Assembly: GCA_029718625.1 (NCBI GenBank)
Contig: CM056380.1
Span: 44,439,689-44,503,688 of the forward strand
From: Synaphobranchus kaupii
Taxonomy: Eukaryota > Chordata > Actinopteri > Anguilliformes > Synaphobranchidae
Reading direction: 5' to 3'
Length of the DNA: 64,000 bases
This document shows positions 22,965 to 35,652 of the stretch, one piece after another. The notes below the pieces were generated by a model. It saw only the letters and a list, made by a program, of their open reading frames with translations, was not told where the DNA came from and made no database searches. How positions within the stretch are numbered: position 1 is the first letter of the stretch; each line of letters opens with the position of its first letter. A program made the position numbers and the translations under genes.

Positions 22965-25900
22965 CTCTCTCTCTCTCTCTCAGATGCACTGCGCAGGATC
23001 CTCTGTCAGGTGGGCCTTCAGAAGGGCCCGGAAGGCGAGTACTCTTCGCTGGTCGACACCCTCATGCTGTGCGACTCTAAGATGTGGAAAGGTGAGAGCG
23101 CTGGCCTCGGACGCGCAGAAGGTTAAAAAATTGGCCTCTCTAGCAGGCAGTCAGAGCCGGACAGGAAGTGACTCCCCCGTGTGTTCCGCAGGCGCGCGGA
23201 ACGTCTACCACCAGCTTCTCATGAGCAGCCTTCTCATGGATCTCAAGTACAAGAAGCTCTTCGCCATCCAGTTCGCGAAAGTAAGTCCCACCTCCTGCTC
23301 TTTCATATGTGTGTATAGGTGCTGCGTGAGAGACGCCATTAGCATGCAAAAAGTGATTAGAGTAGTAGTCATCTTCATTTATCAGAGCTAAACTGTTTTG
23401 AGTAGAGTCGTATTGAGGTCAAGGGTCAGAAGTTGGCTGAAAGCGGGGGGGAGAGGAAGGAAGCTGGGTGGGCGCCGGCCGGCCTTTGACCTGGAGACGA
23501 ATGTTGCCCTTGTTTTAGAATTACCGGCGCCTTCAGACAGATTTTATGGAGGATGATCACGAGCGTGTAGTGTCAGTGACCTCTCTGTCTGTCCAGCTCT
23601 TCACCGTCCCCACAATGGTGAGTACATCCCACACACGCACACGCACACACACACACACTGTCCTCTTCCTCTGCTTCCCCCCCCCATTAGAATTATGAGG
23701 GCTTGCAGAGCGACTATGTGAAAGATGACCACGACAGGGAGTACTCCATCACGGACCTGTCGGTGCAAATTTTCACCGTGCCTTCCCTGGTGAGTAGGCG
23801 CACGCGTGTCTGTGAGCGGGATCCAGAGAGGACAACGCCTTTCCCGCCAAAACGGTCTCCACACTAGACCGAAAGGTCCACTGGGTGTGTGGAGTGTGAA
23901 CTAAAACATTAGTAACCATAACATTTGTACAGCACAGAAATATTCTCTGTGTCTCTATATGGAAACGCTGAGAAAAATGGAAGCAAGGAACTAACAAAGG
24001 TGAAGAGCTGAAGAGCTTGGCTGAAGTTTCCAGCATGACTTGACATTCACCTCACCCAGTAGTGCAAACAGTTTTCGTCTAGACACTGTGGCCTGCTTTT
24101 CTCTTTTGTAACCAACTTCCTCAATCACTCATCCTGAATAGCTGGGTATGGCTCCTGTATGCTCCTCTGTTTTCATTCAGCCTTTAGTGATGTTTTTCTG
24201 ACACCAGGGCTGTGTCCGAATCAGAGTCCTATCTACTGCACCCTGTCTCCTGCGTACAGTGCACTGGCAGAAGTGTGCTATTTTATGTGCACTGTTTAGC
24301 AGTCCGCGAAAAATATCCGCCATACTATTTTCCAACCGTACTGTGGAAGTGTCGTAAGCAGGTCATAAGACATCCCACCAGTGCTGCCATGTCCGCGGTT
24401 TTACAGCTAAATTGGGATACTTTCAACGTGCAGTCACAGGTAAAAATGAAATGTCGCAAAGCACACACTTATTTTAAAAAGTAAAAATATTATGATTTCT
24501 ATTTAAAATATGGTTTCGGTTAAAAATATATTTTGGGCTAGTTTTGAGTCGCCATTTGGCTGGAAAGTCTCTGGCAAGATCTGGCAACCCTGCGTCCCAC
24601 CCTTGCGCTGCCATGTCATGTGTTGTTTTTGTTGTATTTGAAGGAAAACGTCAGCGAAGCTGCACCTCATTTTTTTTAAACGAAGCTTCACGTCATATTT
24701 ATGTGACCAAACTGTTTGTGTACTTTTTGAAAAGTGTGCTCCTGATTGTACTCAGTGAAGCCCCGGAAGTAAGTGTGTCATCCGGGTGTTTCAAGTATAC
24801 TGCAATTTGAAAAATCTTCACCTACTCAACGACTTTCTCATCCTATCTACTCACCAAGGCTACTCAATAGTGTGGAAGAGTGCTGATTCGGACACGGCCC
24901 AGGTTAAGAGCTTTCTAATGAGAATTGATTGCCTCTGACACTCCCAGCCGCTTAATTTCAGTGACAGATTGAACTCTGACCCCCTGTCACTGGGTGAACT
25001 TTGACTCTTGTGGGAGGGTGAAATCCAATCCCTGTGTGAGGGTCAACTCTGACCCCGGTGTGAGGGTGAACTTTGACACCTGTGGGAGTATGAACTCTGA
25101 CCCCTGTGTGAGGAGTTCCATGGGAGGGTGAACTCTGACACTTGACCCTCACCCCACCTACCAGGCTCGCATGCTGATCACGGAGGAGAATCTGATGACC
25201 ACCATCATCCGCACCTTTGTGGATCACCTGCGCCACCGCGACCTGCAGGGCCGCTTCCAGTTTGAGCGCTACACCGCCCAGCAGGCCTTCAAGTTCCGCC
25301 GCGTACAGAGCCTCATCGGAGACCTCAAGTAAGGGCGTGTGCTCAAGTTAATTCTGCTGCACTGCCTGTCACTCACCTAGCTGTCTGTTTCATCAATGCA
25401 TGGGCACAAGGCATTTATGTGGTGCCAGTTGTTCCTTTCAAGGGTCTCAAAGCACTAGTGGGGGGACGGGGGGACGGACACCTTTCCTCAACTATCACTG
25501 TGTTTAGCACCCACCTCAGCCATTTTGTATCAGAACACTCATGCATATCAGCTAAGGACAAGTTTGTGCCCAAGGAACCAAGCTGAGGTGCTACGTTAAA
25601 ATACTATCGCTAGATGTAGATTGTAGGCAATGATATGTTTACCTACAGATATGTTATTTTGTTAAAGATGCATTATGTGTGACTGTGTGTGTGTGTAGGT
25701 TTGAAGAGGGAATTTTCATATGTGAGTCCAGGATTGAGCAGAGCAGCCGTGTCTGTGTTTGTGCAGGTTGAGCAGGTTAAGTTTGAATGGCAAAACTGTG
25801 TGTCTGTGTGTGGCTTGTGCCATTTAAACACAGAATGTCCATGTATTTGTGCAGGTATGTTCTCATCAGCCGGCCATCAGAATGGACTGATAAACTCAGG

Positions 25901-28796
25901 GAGAAGTTTCTGGAAGGGTTGGACACCTTCCTGGAGCTGCTGAAGTGCATGCAGGTGAACCACCGGGGGGCGCTGTGTTAGAGCATTAGTTTGACTTCAC
26001 CTCGTCTGGTGTGAACTGAATTTTGGGAATTTGAGTTGATTTAAGGAGATAATTGATGGAATTTGTGTGGGAGGAACATTGAATAGGAATTATGTTTGCT
26101 GAATTGATCTGTATATGGAATTGAGATGTACTGAAATGGTATTTTAGCGATTTGTTTTCGAAAATGAATTGATAGAATTTAAGGGGATATGGAATTGAAT
26201 TAGAATTGAACTATTATTAACCCTAAGCCAGGTTAGTGTGTTTGTATGTATTAGGGGAGGATAGTATATTTGTATGTATTGGTGGAGGATAGTATATTTG
26301 TATGTATTGGGGGAGGATAGTATATTTGTATGTATAGAGCGAGGGTTGTGTATTTTATGTATTGGGGGAGGGTAGTATATTTGTATGTATTGGGGGAGGA
26401 TAGTATATTTGTATGTATTGGGGGAGGATAGTATATTTGTATGTATTGGAGGAGGGTTGCGTATTTGTATGTATTGGGGGAGGATAGTATATTTGTATGT
26501 ATTGGGGGAGGATGGTATATTTGTATGTATTGGGGGAGGATAGTATATTTGTATGTATTGGGGAAGGATGGTATATTTGTATGTATTGGGGGAGGATAGT
26601 ATATTTGTATGTATTGGGGAGGATGGTATATTTGTATGTATTGGGGGAGGATGGTATATTTGTATGTATTGGGGGAGGGTAGTGTATTTGTATGTATTGG
26701 GGGAGGGTAGTATATTTGTATGTATTGGGGGAGGGTAGTATATTTGTATGTATTGGGGGAGGGTAGTGTATTTGTATGTATTGGGGGAGGCTAGTGTATT
26801 TGTATGTATTGGGGGAGGGTAGTGTATTTGTATGTATTGGGGGAGGGTAGTGTATTTGTGTGTATTGGGGGAGGGTAGTGTATTTGTATGTATTGGGGGA
26901 GGGTAGTATATTTGTTTGTATTGGGGGAGGGTAGTGTATTTGTATGTATTGGGGGAGGGTAGTGTATTTGTTTGTATTGGGGGAGGGTAGTATATTTGTT
27001 TGTATTGGGGGAGGGTAGTGTATTTGTATGTATTGGGGGAGGGTAGTGTATTTGTATGTATTGGGGGAGGGTAGTGTATTTGTATGTATTGGGGGAGGGT
27101 AGTGTATTTGTATGTATTGGGGGAGGGTAGTGTATTTGTATGTATTGGGGGAGGGTAGTGTATTTGTATGTATTGGGGGAGGGTAGTGTATTTGTATGTA
27201 TTGGGGGAGGGTAGTGTATTTGTATGTATTGGGGGAGGGTAGTGTATTTGTATGTATTGGGGGAGGGTAGTATATTTGTATGTATTGGGGGAGGGTAGTG
27301 TATTTGTATGTATTGGGGGAGGGTAGTGTATTTGTGTGTATTGGGGGAGGGTAGTGTATTTGTATGTATTGGGGGAGGCTAGTGTATTTGTATGTATTGG
27401 GGGAGGCTAGTGTATTTGTATGTATTGGGGGAGGGTAGTGTATTTGTATGTATTGGGGGAGGGTAGTGTATTTGTATGTATTGGGGGAGGGTAGTATATT
27501 TGTATGTATTGGGGGAGGGTAGTGTATTTGTACGTATTGGGGGAGGGTAGTGTATTTGTATGTATTGGGGGAGGGTAGTGTATTTGTATGTATTGGGGGA
27601 GGGTAGTGTATTTGTATGTATTGGGGGAGGGTAGTGTATTTGTATGTATTGGGGGAGGCTAGTGTATTTGTATGTATTGGGGGAGGGTAGTATATTTGTA
27701 TGTATTGGGGGAGGGTAGTGTATTTGTATGTATTGGGGGAGGGTAGTGTATTTGTATGTATTGGGGGAGGGTAGTGTATTTGTATGTATTGGGGGAGGGT
27801 AGTGTATTTGTATGTATTGGGGGAGGGTAGTATATTTGTATGTATTGGGGGAGGGTAGTGTATTTTTTCTATGTATTGGGGGAGGGTAGTGTATTTGTGT
27901 GTATTGGGGGAGGGTAGTGTATTTGTATGTATTGGGGGAGGGTAGTGTATTTTTTCTATGTATTGGGGGAGGGTAGTGTATTTGTGTGTATTGGGGGAGG
28001 GTAGTGTATTTGTATGTATTGGGGGAGGGTAGTGTATTTGTATGTATTGGGGGAGGGTAGTGTATTTTTTCTATGTATTGGGGGAGGGTAGTGTATTTGT
28101 GTGTATTGGGGGAGGGTAGTGTATTTGTATGTATTGGGGGAGGGTAGTGTATTTTTTCTATGTATTGGGGGAGGGTAGTGTATTTGTGTGTATTGGGGGA
28201 GGGTAGTGTATTTGTATGTATTGGGGGAGGGTAGTGTATTTGTATGTATTGGGGGAGGGTAGTGTATTTTTTCTATGTATTGGGGGAGGGTAGTGTATTT
28301 GTGTGTATTGGGGGAGGGTAGTGTATTTGTATGTATTGGGGGAGGGTAGTGTATTTGTATGTATTGGGGGAGGCTAGTGTATTTGTATGTATTGGGGGAG
28401 GGTAGTGTATTTGTACAGACGCTGACCCGGTTCTGGTTCTGTCTCTCAGGGTATGGACCCAGTGGTAAGGCAGGTGGGACAGCACATTGAGATGGAGCCG
28501 GAGTGGGAGGCGGCTTTCACCCTGCAGATGAAGCTCACCCACATCATCTCCATGATGCAGGAGTGGTGTGCAACAGACGTGAGTCACGCGCGCGCTAACA
28601 CACCTACACACACACACACACACATTCACTCACGCATAGATACAGACTAACACACTTACACATTCACTCGCACATAGATACACACTAACACACTTACACA
28701 CACACGCACTCACACATACATACACACTAACACACTTACACACACACATTCACTCACACATACATGCACACTAACATGCTTGCACACTTTCTCTTG

Positions 28797-28834
<38 letters not shown>

Positions 28835-31800
28835 CACACACCACATTCCTGCACACCCCTCGCTCAAGACCAGTCACTTGTGTTTACTCAGATCAGTGAA
28901 GGGAAGGTTCTAAGTGATTCCCTGACTGGTTTTTCTCTGTGGTCTCAGGAGAAGGTGCTGATCGAAGCCTACAGGAAGTGCCTGACCGCGCTCACACACT
29001 GCCACAGCGGCTTCACGGACGGAGAGCAGCCCATCACACTGAGCATGTGTGGACACTCTGTGGACACCATCCGCTACTGCGTGTCTCAGGAGAAAGTCAG
29101 CATTCACCTGCCTGTGTCACGCCTGCTCGCAGGTAGGAGAAACGGCACCGCCAGCCGACGCTGTTACTGATCATTTCTGTTTATTGTGGTCACACACATG
29201 GCTTATATTTTATATGTTTGGCAGAAAGTGCTGAATATTTTACTCCCAATGAGTCAGGCCAAGTCCCCTACCTTGGAATAGAAACTTCTGGAACTCCATT
29301 GCATCAGAGCCCCGTGTTTTAATGTCGATCTGGTGAAAGCCTGTAACCCTGCGGTCCCCAACCCTGTTCCTGGAGCTCTACCGTCCTGTAGGTTTTCACT
29401 CCAACCCTAACGAAGCACACTTCATTCTATAGCTAGAGATTTCGTTGAGCTGCTAATTGGCGGAATCAGGTGTGCCAAATTAGGGTTGAAATGAAAAGGC
29501 AGATCTCCAGGAACAGGGTTGGGGAAGACTGCTGCAGCCTGTACCTACGTACAGTTGAAGTCAGAAGTTTACATGCACTTAGGTTGAAGTCATTAAAGCT
29601 CATTTTTAACCACTCCACAGATTTCATGTTAGCAAACTATAGTGTTGGCAATTCAGTTAGGACATCTACTTTGTGCATGACACAAGTGATTTTTCCAACA
29701 GTTGTTTACAGACAGATTATTTCACTTTTAATTCACTATATCACAATTCCAGTGGGTCAGAAGTTTACATACAGATCCTTTCCAAAAAATTAGAATATCA
29801 TGGAAAAGTTTTTTTTTTTTTTTCCATAATTCCATTCAAAAACTTTCATAGATTATAAATTCATTACACACAAAGTGAAATATTTCTAGCCTTTATTTGT
29901 TTCATTTTTCATAATTTTGGCTTACAGCTCCAGAAAACCCCCAAAACAGTATTTCAAGAAATTAGAATAGTGTGTCGAAAATCAGCATTTACTTCAGTTA
30001 TTTCAGAGAATGAGTGGAGTGGCTTGACTCGAGGAATCCGACAGTTGTAGCCCATGTCCCGGATACGTCTGTACGTGGTGGTTTTTGAAGCACTGACTCC
30101 AGCCTCAGTCCACTCCCTCTGCATCTCCGCCAAATTTTGGAATCGTCTTTGCTTGACAATCCGCTGAAGTCTACGGTCATCTCTTTTGCTTGTGCACCTT
30201 CTCCTGCCACATTTTTCCCTTCCACTAAACTTTCTATTAATATGCTTGGACACTGCACTCTGTGAACAGCCAGCCTCCTTAGCGATGACCTTTTGTGGCT
30301 TACCCATCTTCTGGAGGGTGTCAATGATGGTCTTCTGGCCAATTGTCAAGTCTTCCCCATACTGAACCAAACTGAGATAAACTTTGCAGGTGTTTTGAGT
30401 AAATTAGATGATAGTGTGACACTCAGTCTAAAACATTCATTCTCTGAAATAACTGAAGTAAATGCTGATTTTCGACACACTATTCTAATTTCTTGAAATA
30501 CTGTTTTGGGGGTTTTCTGGAGCTGTAAGCCAAAATTATGAAAAATGAAACAAATAAAGGCTAGAAATATTTCACTTTGTGTGTAATGAATGCATAATCT
30601 ATGAAAGTTTCACTTATTGAATGGAATTATGGAAGAAAAAAAAAACTTTTCCATGATATTCAAATTTTTTGGAAAGGATCTGTACACTAAGTTGACTGTG
30701 CCTTTAAACAGCTTGGAAAATTCCAGAAAATTATGTCATGGCTTTAGACTCTTCTGATAGGCCAATTGACATTATTTGAGTCAATTGGAGGTGTACCTGT
30801 GGATGTATTTTAAGGCCTACCTTCAAACTCAGTGCCTCTTTGCTTGACATCATGGGAAAATCAAAAGAAATCAGCCAAGACCTCAGAAAGAAAATTGTGG
30901 ACCTCCACAAGTCTGGTTCATCCTTGGGAGCAATTTCAAACACCTGAAGGTACCACGTTCGTCTGTACAAACAATAGTACGCAAGTATAAACACCATGGA
31001 ACCACGCAGCCGTCATACCGCTCAGGAAGGAGACGCATTCTGTCTCCTAGAGATGAAAGTGCTTTGGTGCGAAAAGTGCAAATCAATCCCAGAACAACAG
31101 CAAAGGACCCTGTGAAGATGCTGGAGGGAACAGGTACAAAAGTATCTATATCCACAGTAAAACGAGTCCTATATCGACATAACCTGAAAGGCCGCTCAGC
31201 AAGGAAGAAGCCACTACTCCAAAACCGCCATAAAAAAGCCAGACTACAGTTTGCAGCTGCACATGGGGACAAAGATCTTACTTTTTGGAGAAATGTCCTC
31301 TGGTCTGATGAAACAAAAATTGAACTGTTTGCCCATAATGACCATCGTTATGTTTGGAGGAAAAAGGGTGAGGCTTGCAAGCCGAAGAACACCATCCCAA
31401 CCATGAGGCACGGGGGTGGCAGCATCATGTTGTGGGGGTGCTTTGCTGCTGGCGGGACTGGTCCGCTTCATGAAATAGATGGCATCATGAGGAAGGAAAA
31501 CTATGGATATATTGAAGCAACATCTCAAGACATCAGCCAGGAAGTTAAGGTTGGTCACAAATGACTCTTCCAAATGGACAATGACCCGAAGCAGACTTCC
31601 AAAGTTGTGGCAAAATGGCTTAAGGACAACAAGGTGTTGGAGTGGCCATCACAAAGTCCTGACCTCAATCCAATCGAAAATTTGTGGGCAGAACTGAAAA
31701 AGTGTGTACGACCAAGGAGGCCTACAAACCTGACTCAGTTACACCAGTTCTGTCAGGAGGAATGGGCCAAAATTCCAGCAACTTATTGTGAGAAGCTTGT

Positions 31801-34800
31801 GGAAGGCTACCCGAAATGTTTGACCCAAGTTAAACAATTTAAAGGAAATGCTACCAAATCCTAACAGAGTATATGTAAACTTCTGACCCACTGGGAATGG
31901 GATGAAAGAAATAAAAGCTGAAATAAATCATTCTGTCTACTATTATTGTGACATTTCACATTCTTAAAATAAAGTTGTGATCCTAATTGACCTAAGACAG
32001 GGAATGTTTACTAGGATTAAATGTCAGGAATTGTGAAAAACTGAGTTTAAATAGATTTGGCTAAGGTGTATGTAAACTTTCGACTTCAACTGTATTTGTG
32101 GACCCATCTTCAAGACCCCTGCCTTTTACATTGAGTAGAGCCGTTTTTGGTTTGTGGCAGGTAATCCTATGTTTTTATGATGCTGACCTGGTGAGTGTTT
32201 GGGTGGTGTGTTCACAGCACTGTAAGGAGTGATTTTGTTTGCCTCTTCAGGTTTGCATGTTCTCCTCAGTAAGACCGAAGTTGCCTACAGATTCCCCGAA
32301 CAGCTGCCCCTGGTGAGAACGCACTCGTGCACACCTGTCTCCTCTCCCTTCCGTTTGTCTCTTGCCCCCTGCTCTCCATAGCTCCTCCCCTTCCCCTCTG
32401 TGTGTCATGGTGGCAGATTGCCATAGTGAGACACTTTCTCCTGCTCTCCACAGAGCGAGCTGAGCCCCCCCATGTTGATAGAGCACCCTCTGCGCTGCCT
32501 GGTGCTCTGTGCCCAGGTACATGCTGGGATGTGGAGGAGAAATGGCTTTTCGTTGGTCAATCAGGTGAGCCTGTGTGTGTAAGTGTGTGTGAGACGGAGA
32601 GAGAGAAAGAGAAAGAGAGAGAGAGATAAAGAACCAATACCCCTTTTACACTCAAAACCCGGGGTTGACATGGGATATTGAACACAGGCGCAACCCAAGG
32701 ATCATGGACCTGAGTCGGATAACGCAAGTTGACCCTTTCACACTAACGGTACACGCAGGTTTTTCCCGGGTCGTTGCTTCGCTGTGAAAGGGGTATAAAT
32801 AAACAAACATGCCCATGTGTGGTAGATAGTATAATGTCCTGACCATTTCTGACTCTACTCTGAATGCTTGTTTTAACTGACGTCCCTCTTTGTGTATGCG
32901 CCTGCGCCTGCCCTTGTCTTTCAGATTTACTACTATCACAATGTGAAGTGCAGGGTGGAGATGTTCGATAAAGACCTGATCATGTTGCAGGTGAGTTGGA
33001 TGCTCCAGCGTGGCAGTGCAGTAAATCGCATAAAGGCGAACCCGGTGTGACCCCCCTATCCCCCGCCATCTGTGATCTCTAGGCCGGAGCATCCATGATG
33101 GACCCCAACCACTTCCTGATGATCGTACTCAGCCGTTTCGAGCTCTACCACATCTTCAGCACTGCAGACTGCCGGAAGAGATACAACCGAGAGAACGCCA
33201 ACAAGGTGTTGGCCCACAGCGCCCTCTGCTGGTCTCTCAGCTCTCTGCATGCTCTGTGTGCTCAGGCTTCCCTTAGTATGGAATGTGGAAAATTGAAGGC
33301 TGTAAGTGTGGCGTCTGTGTCTGACTGAATTATTCTCCTTCAGGATGTGGTCCAGCAGAATAACACGCTTATAGAGGAGATGCTGCACCTGGTCATGATG
33401 GTTGTAGGTAAGTTTGTCTGTACAATGCTGGTGATGTGTGTGTGTTTGTTTATCTGTGTGAGCATGTGCGTACGTGTGTGTACAGGTGAAGTACTGTGTG
33501 TATGTGTGTGTGCGTGTGCACTGTACAGGTGAAGTACCGCATATGTGTGTGTACACAGAATCAGATGGAGTGAGTGAGTGAGTGAGTGAGTGAGTGAGTG
33601 AGTGAGTGAGTGAGTGAGTGAGTGAGTGAGTGAGTGAGTGAGTGAGTGAGTGAGTGAGTGAGTGAGTGAGTGAGTGAGTGAGTGAGTGAGTGAGTGAGTG
33701 AGCGCACACCGTACTGGTGAAGTACCATGTGTGTATGCGCACACCGTACAGGTGAAGTATTGAGTACAGAATCAGATGAAGTAATGCGTGCGTGTGTGTG
33801 TGTGTGTGTGTGTGTTTTTCAGGGGAGCGGTTCTCCCCAGGGATTGGCCAGGTGCAGGGGTCTGAGGAGATCAAGCGGGAGATTATTCACCAGCTGTGCA
33901 TCAGGCCCATGGCTCACAGTGAGCTGGTCAAAGCTCTGCCTGAGAATGTGAGTGTCTCCCACCTGCCTGCCCGCAGCATTTCTCATTATTTTCTGCTTTG
34001 CACTGGGGTCTCTAGTGTCGCCATGGCGACCATGACTGGGGGAATCAAAGACCTTTTTAACCAAAGTTAAGAGTTATATACGTAGAAATTGCAATAGTTT
34101 TGTCATATATTGACGCTTTACAAATGAGAGCTCATGTTTCCCATTACACTTTAGCAGTCTTTACCATGTAAAAATATTCATGCTGTATAATAATGTAATG
34201 TTTTTAACTTTTGTTGAAAATAAGTAGTGTCTCCCTGCTGGATGGCTTGCCTGTCTGGTGGCAAGCTACAGAACTGCAGGATGAACAATTATAAGCAAAT
34301 TCCTGTCAGTGCTTGTCTGGACACAACTGTGTTGCTTTCTCTCCAGGAGAACAAGGAGACGGGGATGGAGAGGGTGATTGACTCTGTTGCCTCCTTCAAG
34401 TAGGTTTCCCCTCCCCCTCCATGTACTTTTCCTTTTTGTTGCCCCGGGCGACGGCGCTCACCCTCTCGTGTGTTTGCCACAGGAAGCCGGGCGTGACGGG
34501 CAGGGGTCTGTACGAACTGAGGCCCGAGTGCGCCAAGCTGTTCAACCTCTACTTCTACCACTACTCCCGCGCAGACCAATCAAAGGTGCCAATCCCCATT
34601 CTCCCCTCCTCCTTTTTACTGTAAAAAGTAATACACAAAGCCTTACTTTTTAGGTGTTAAAACAGACAAACTACACTATTGTTTGACTGTAAAATGATTT
34701 AATTAAGCATGTATTGTGCATATTCATGCACATCTGTGAAGCAATTTTTATTTTTACATGGTTTATTTTGTACAGTTTATTGATTGACATAAGTTGGATT

Positions 34801-35012
34801 TGTGTGTGTTGTACAGGCAGAGGAAGCCCAGAGGAAAGTGAAGAGACAGAATGGAGAAGATTCAGGTACAGATTAACACCTGATACAGTTAGAGGAGAAG
34901 GGTTTAAAAACATGGCTGTAAATGACTGCACAGGTCATACTCAGCCAAGTTCAATGTCAAGGCCTGAAGAGATTAACCAGTCATTAACCAAGCTGTTAGG
35001 TGGGTTGTTATG

Positions 35013-35063
<51 letters not shown>

Positions 35064-35400
35064 TGTGTGCATGCTCGCATGTGCGCGTGCCCGTGCGGGT
35101 GTGTTCAGGTGTGGAGAAGGTGTCCATTTTGTGGTGTATCGCACTGTGTGCAGCTGTATCAGGTGTACCATGTCTGTGTTGCAGCTCTGCCCCCGCCCGT
35201 GCTGCCCCCGTTCTGCCCGCTGTTTGCCAGCCTGGTGAACCTGCTGCAGTGTGATGTGCTGCTCGGCATGCTGGGAGCTGTGCTGCAGTGGGCCGTGGAG
35301 CCCAGCGGGGGGCACTGGTCTGAGTCCATGCTGCAGAGGGTGAGTGAGCGGGGGAGGGAATGGTGTGAGTGTGTGTGAGTTTGTGTGTGTATTTATGGGG

Positions 35401-35431
<31 letters not shown>

Positions 35432-35607
35432 TGCGCGCGCACATTTATGGGGACGTGTGTGTGCGTGCGTACAAATATTTGTGTGTGTGTGTGTGTGCGT
35501 GTGTGTATTTATGGGGATGTGCTTGTGTATTTATGGGGACATGTTTGAGTGTGTATGGGGATGTGTGCGCGTGCGTTTGTGTATGTGTTTGTGTCTTTAT
35601 GGGGACA

Positions 35608-35652
<45 letters not shown>

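Larger units (their letters stand above)
29552..32092 (+). mobile_element. Sleeping-Beauty-like Tc1 transposon with broken transposase
   Basis: The left end CAGTTGAAGTCAGAAGTTTA follows TA (29550-29551) and the right end CGACTTCAACTG is followed by TA (32093-32094). The internal repeat GTTTACATACAC is also present. Without the nested element at 29772-30682 the length is about 1.63 kb, typical for the group. Located in ubr2 intron 15 in the same orientation as the gene. Confidence 0.9.

Noticed and set aside
23519..23789. Exons 11a and 11b as an assembly duplication
   Set aside because: They differ at 14 of 33 residues and have distinct intronic flanks. Each resembles a separate known isoform version.
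26233..28415. CRISPR-like array of 28-bp repeats
   Set aside because: Units are directly tandem without unique spacers, and the context is a vertebrate intron.
30852..31864. Active Sleeping-Beauty-like transposase
   Set aside because: At least two frameshifts and an early stop separate the DNA-binding and catalytic parts.
33056..33874. 272-codon minus-strand frame
   Set aside because: It is made by the (GAGT)n tract plus the antisense of ubr2 exons 19-21.
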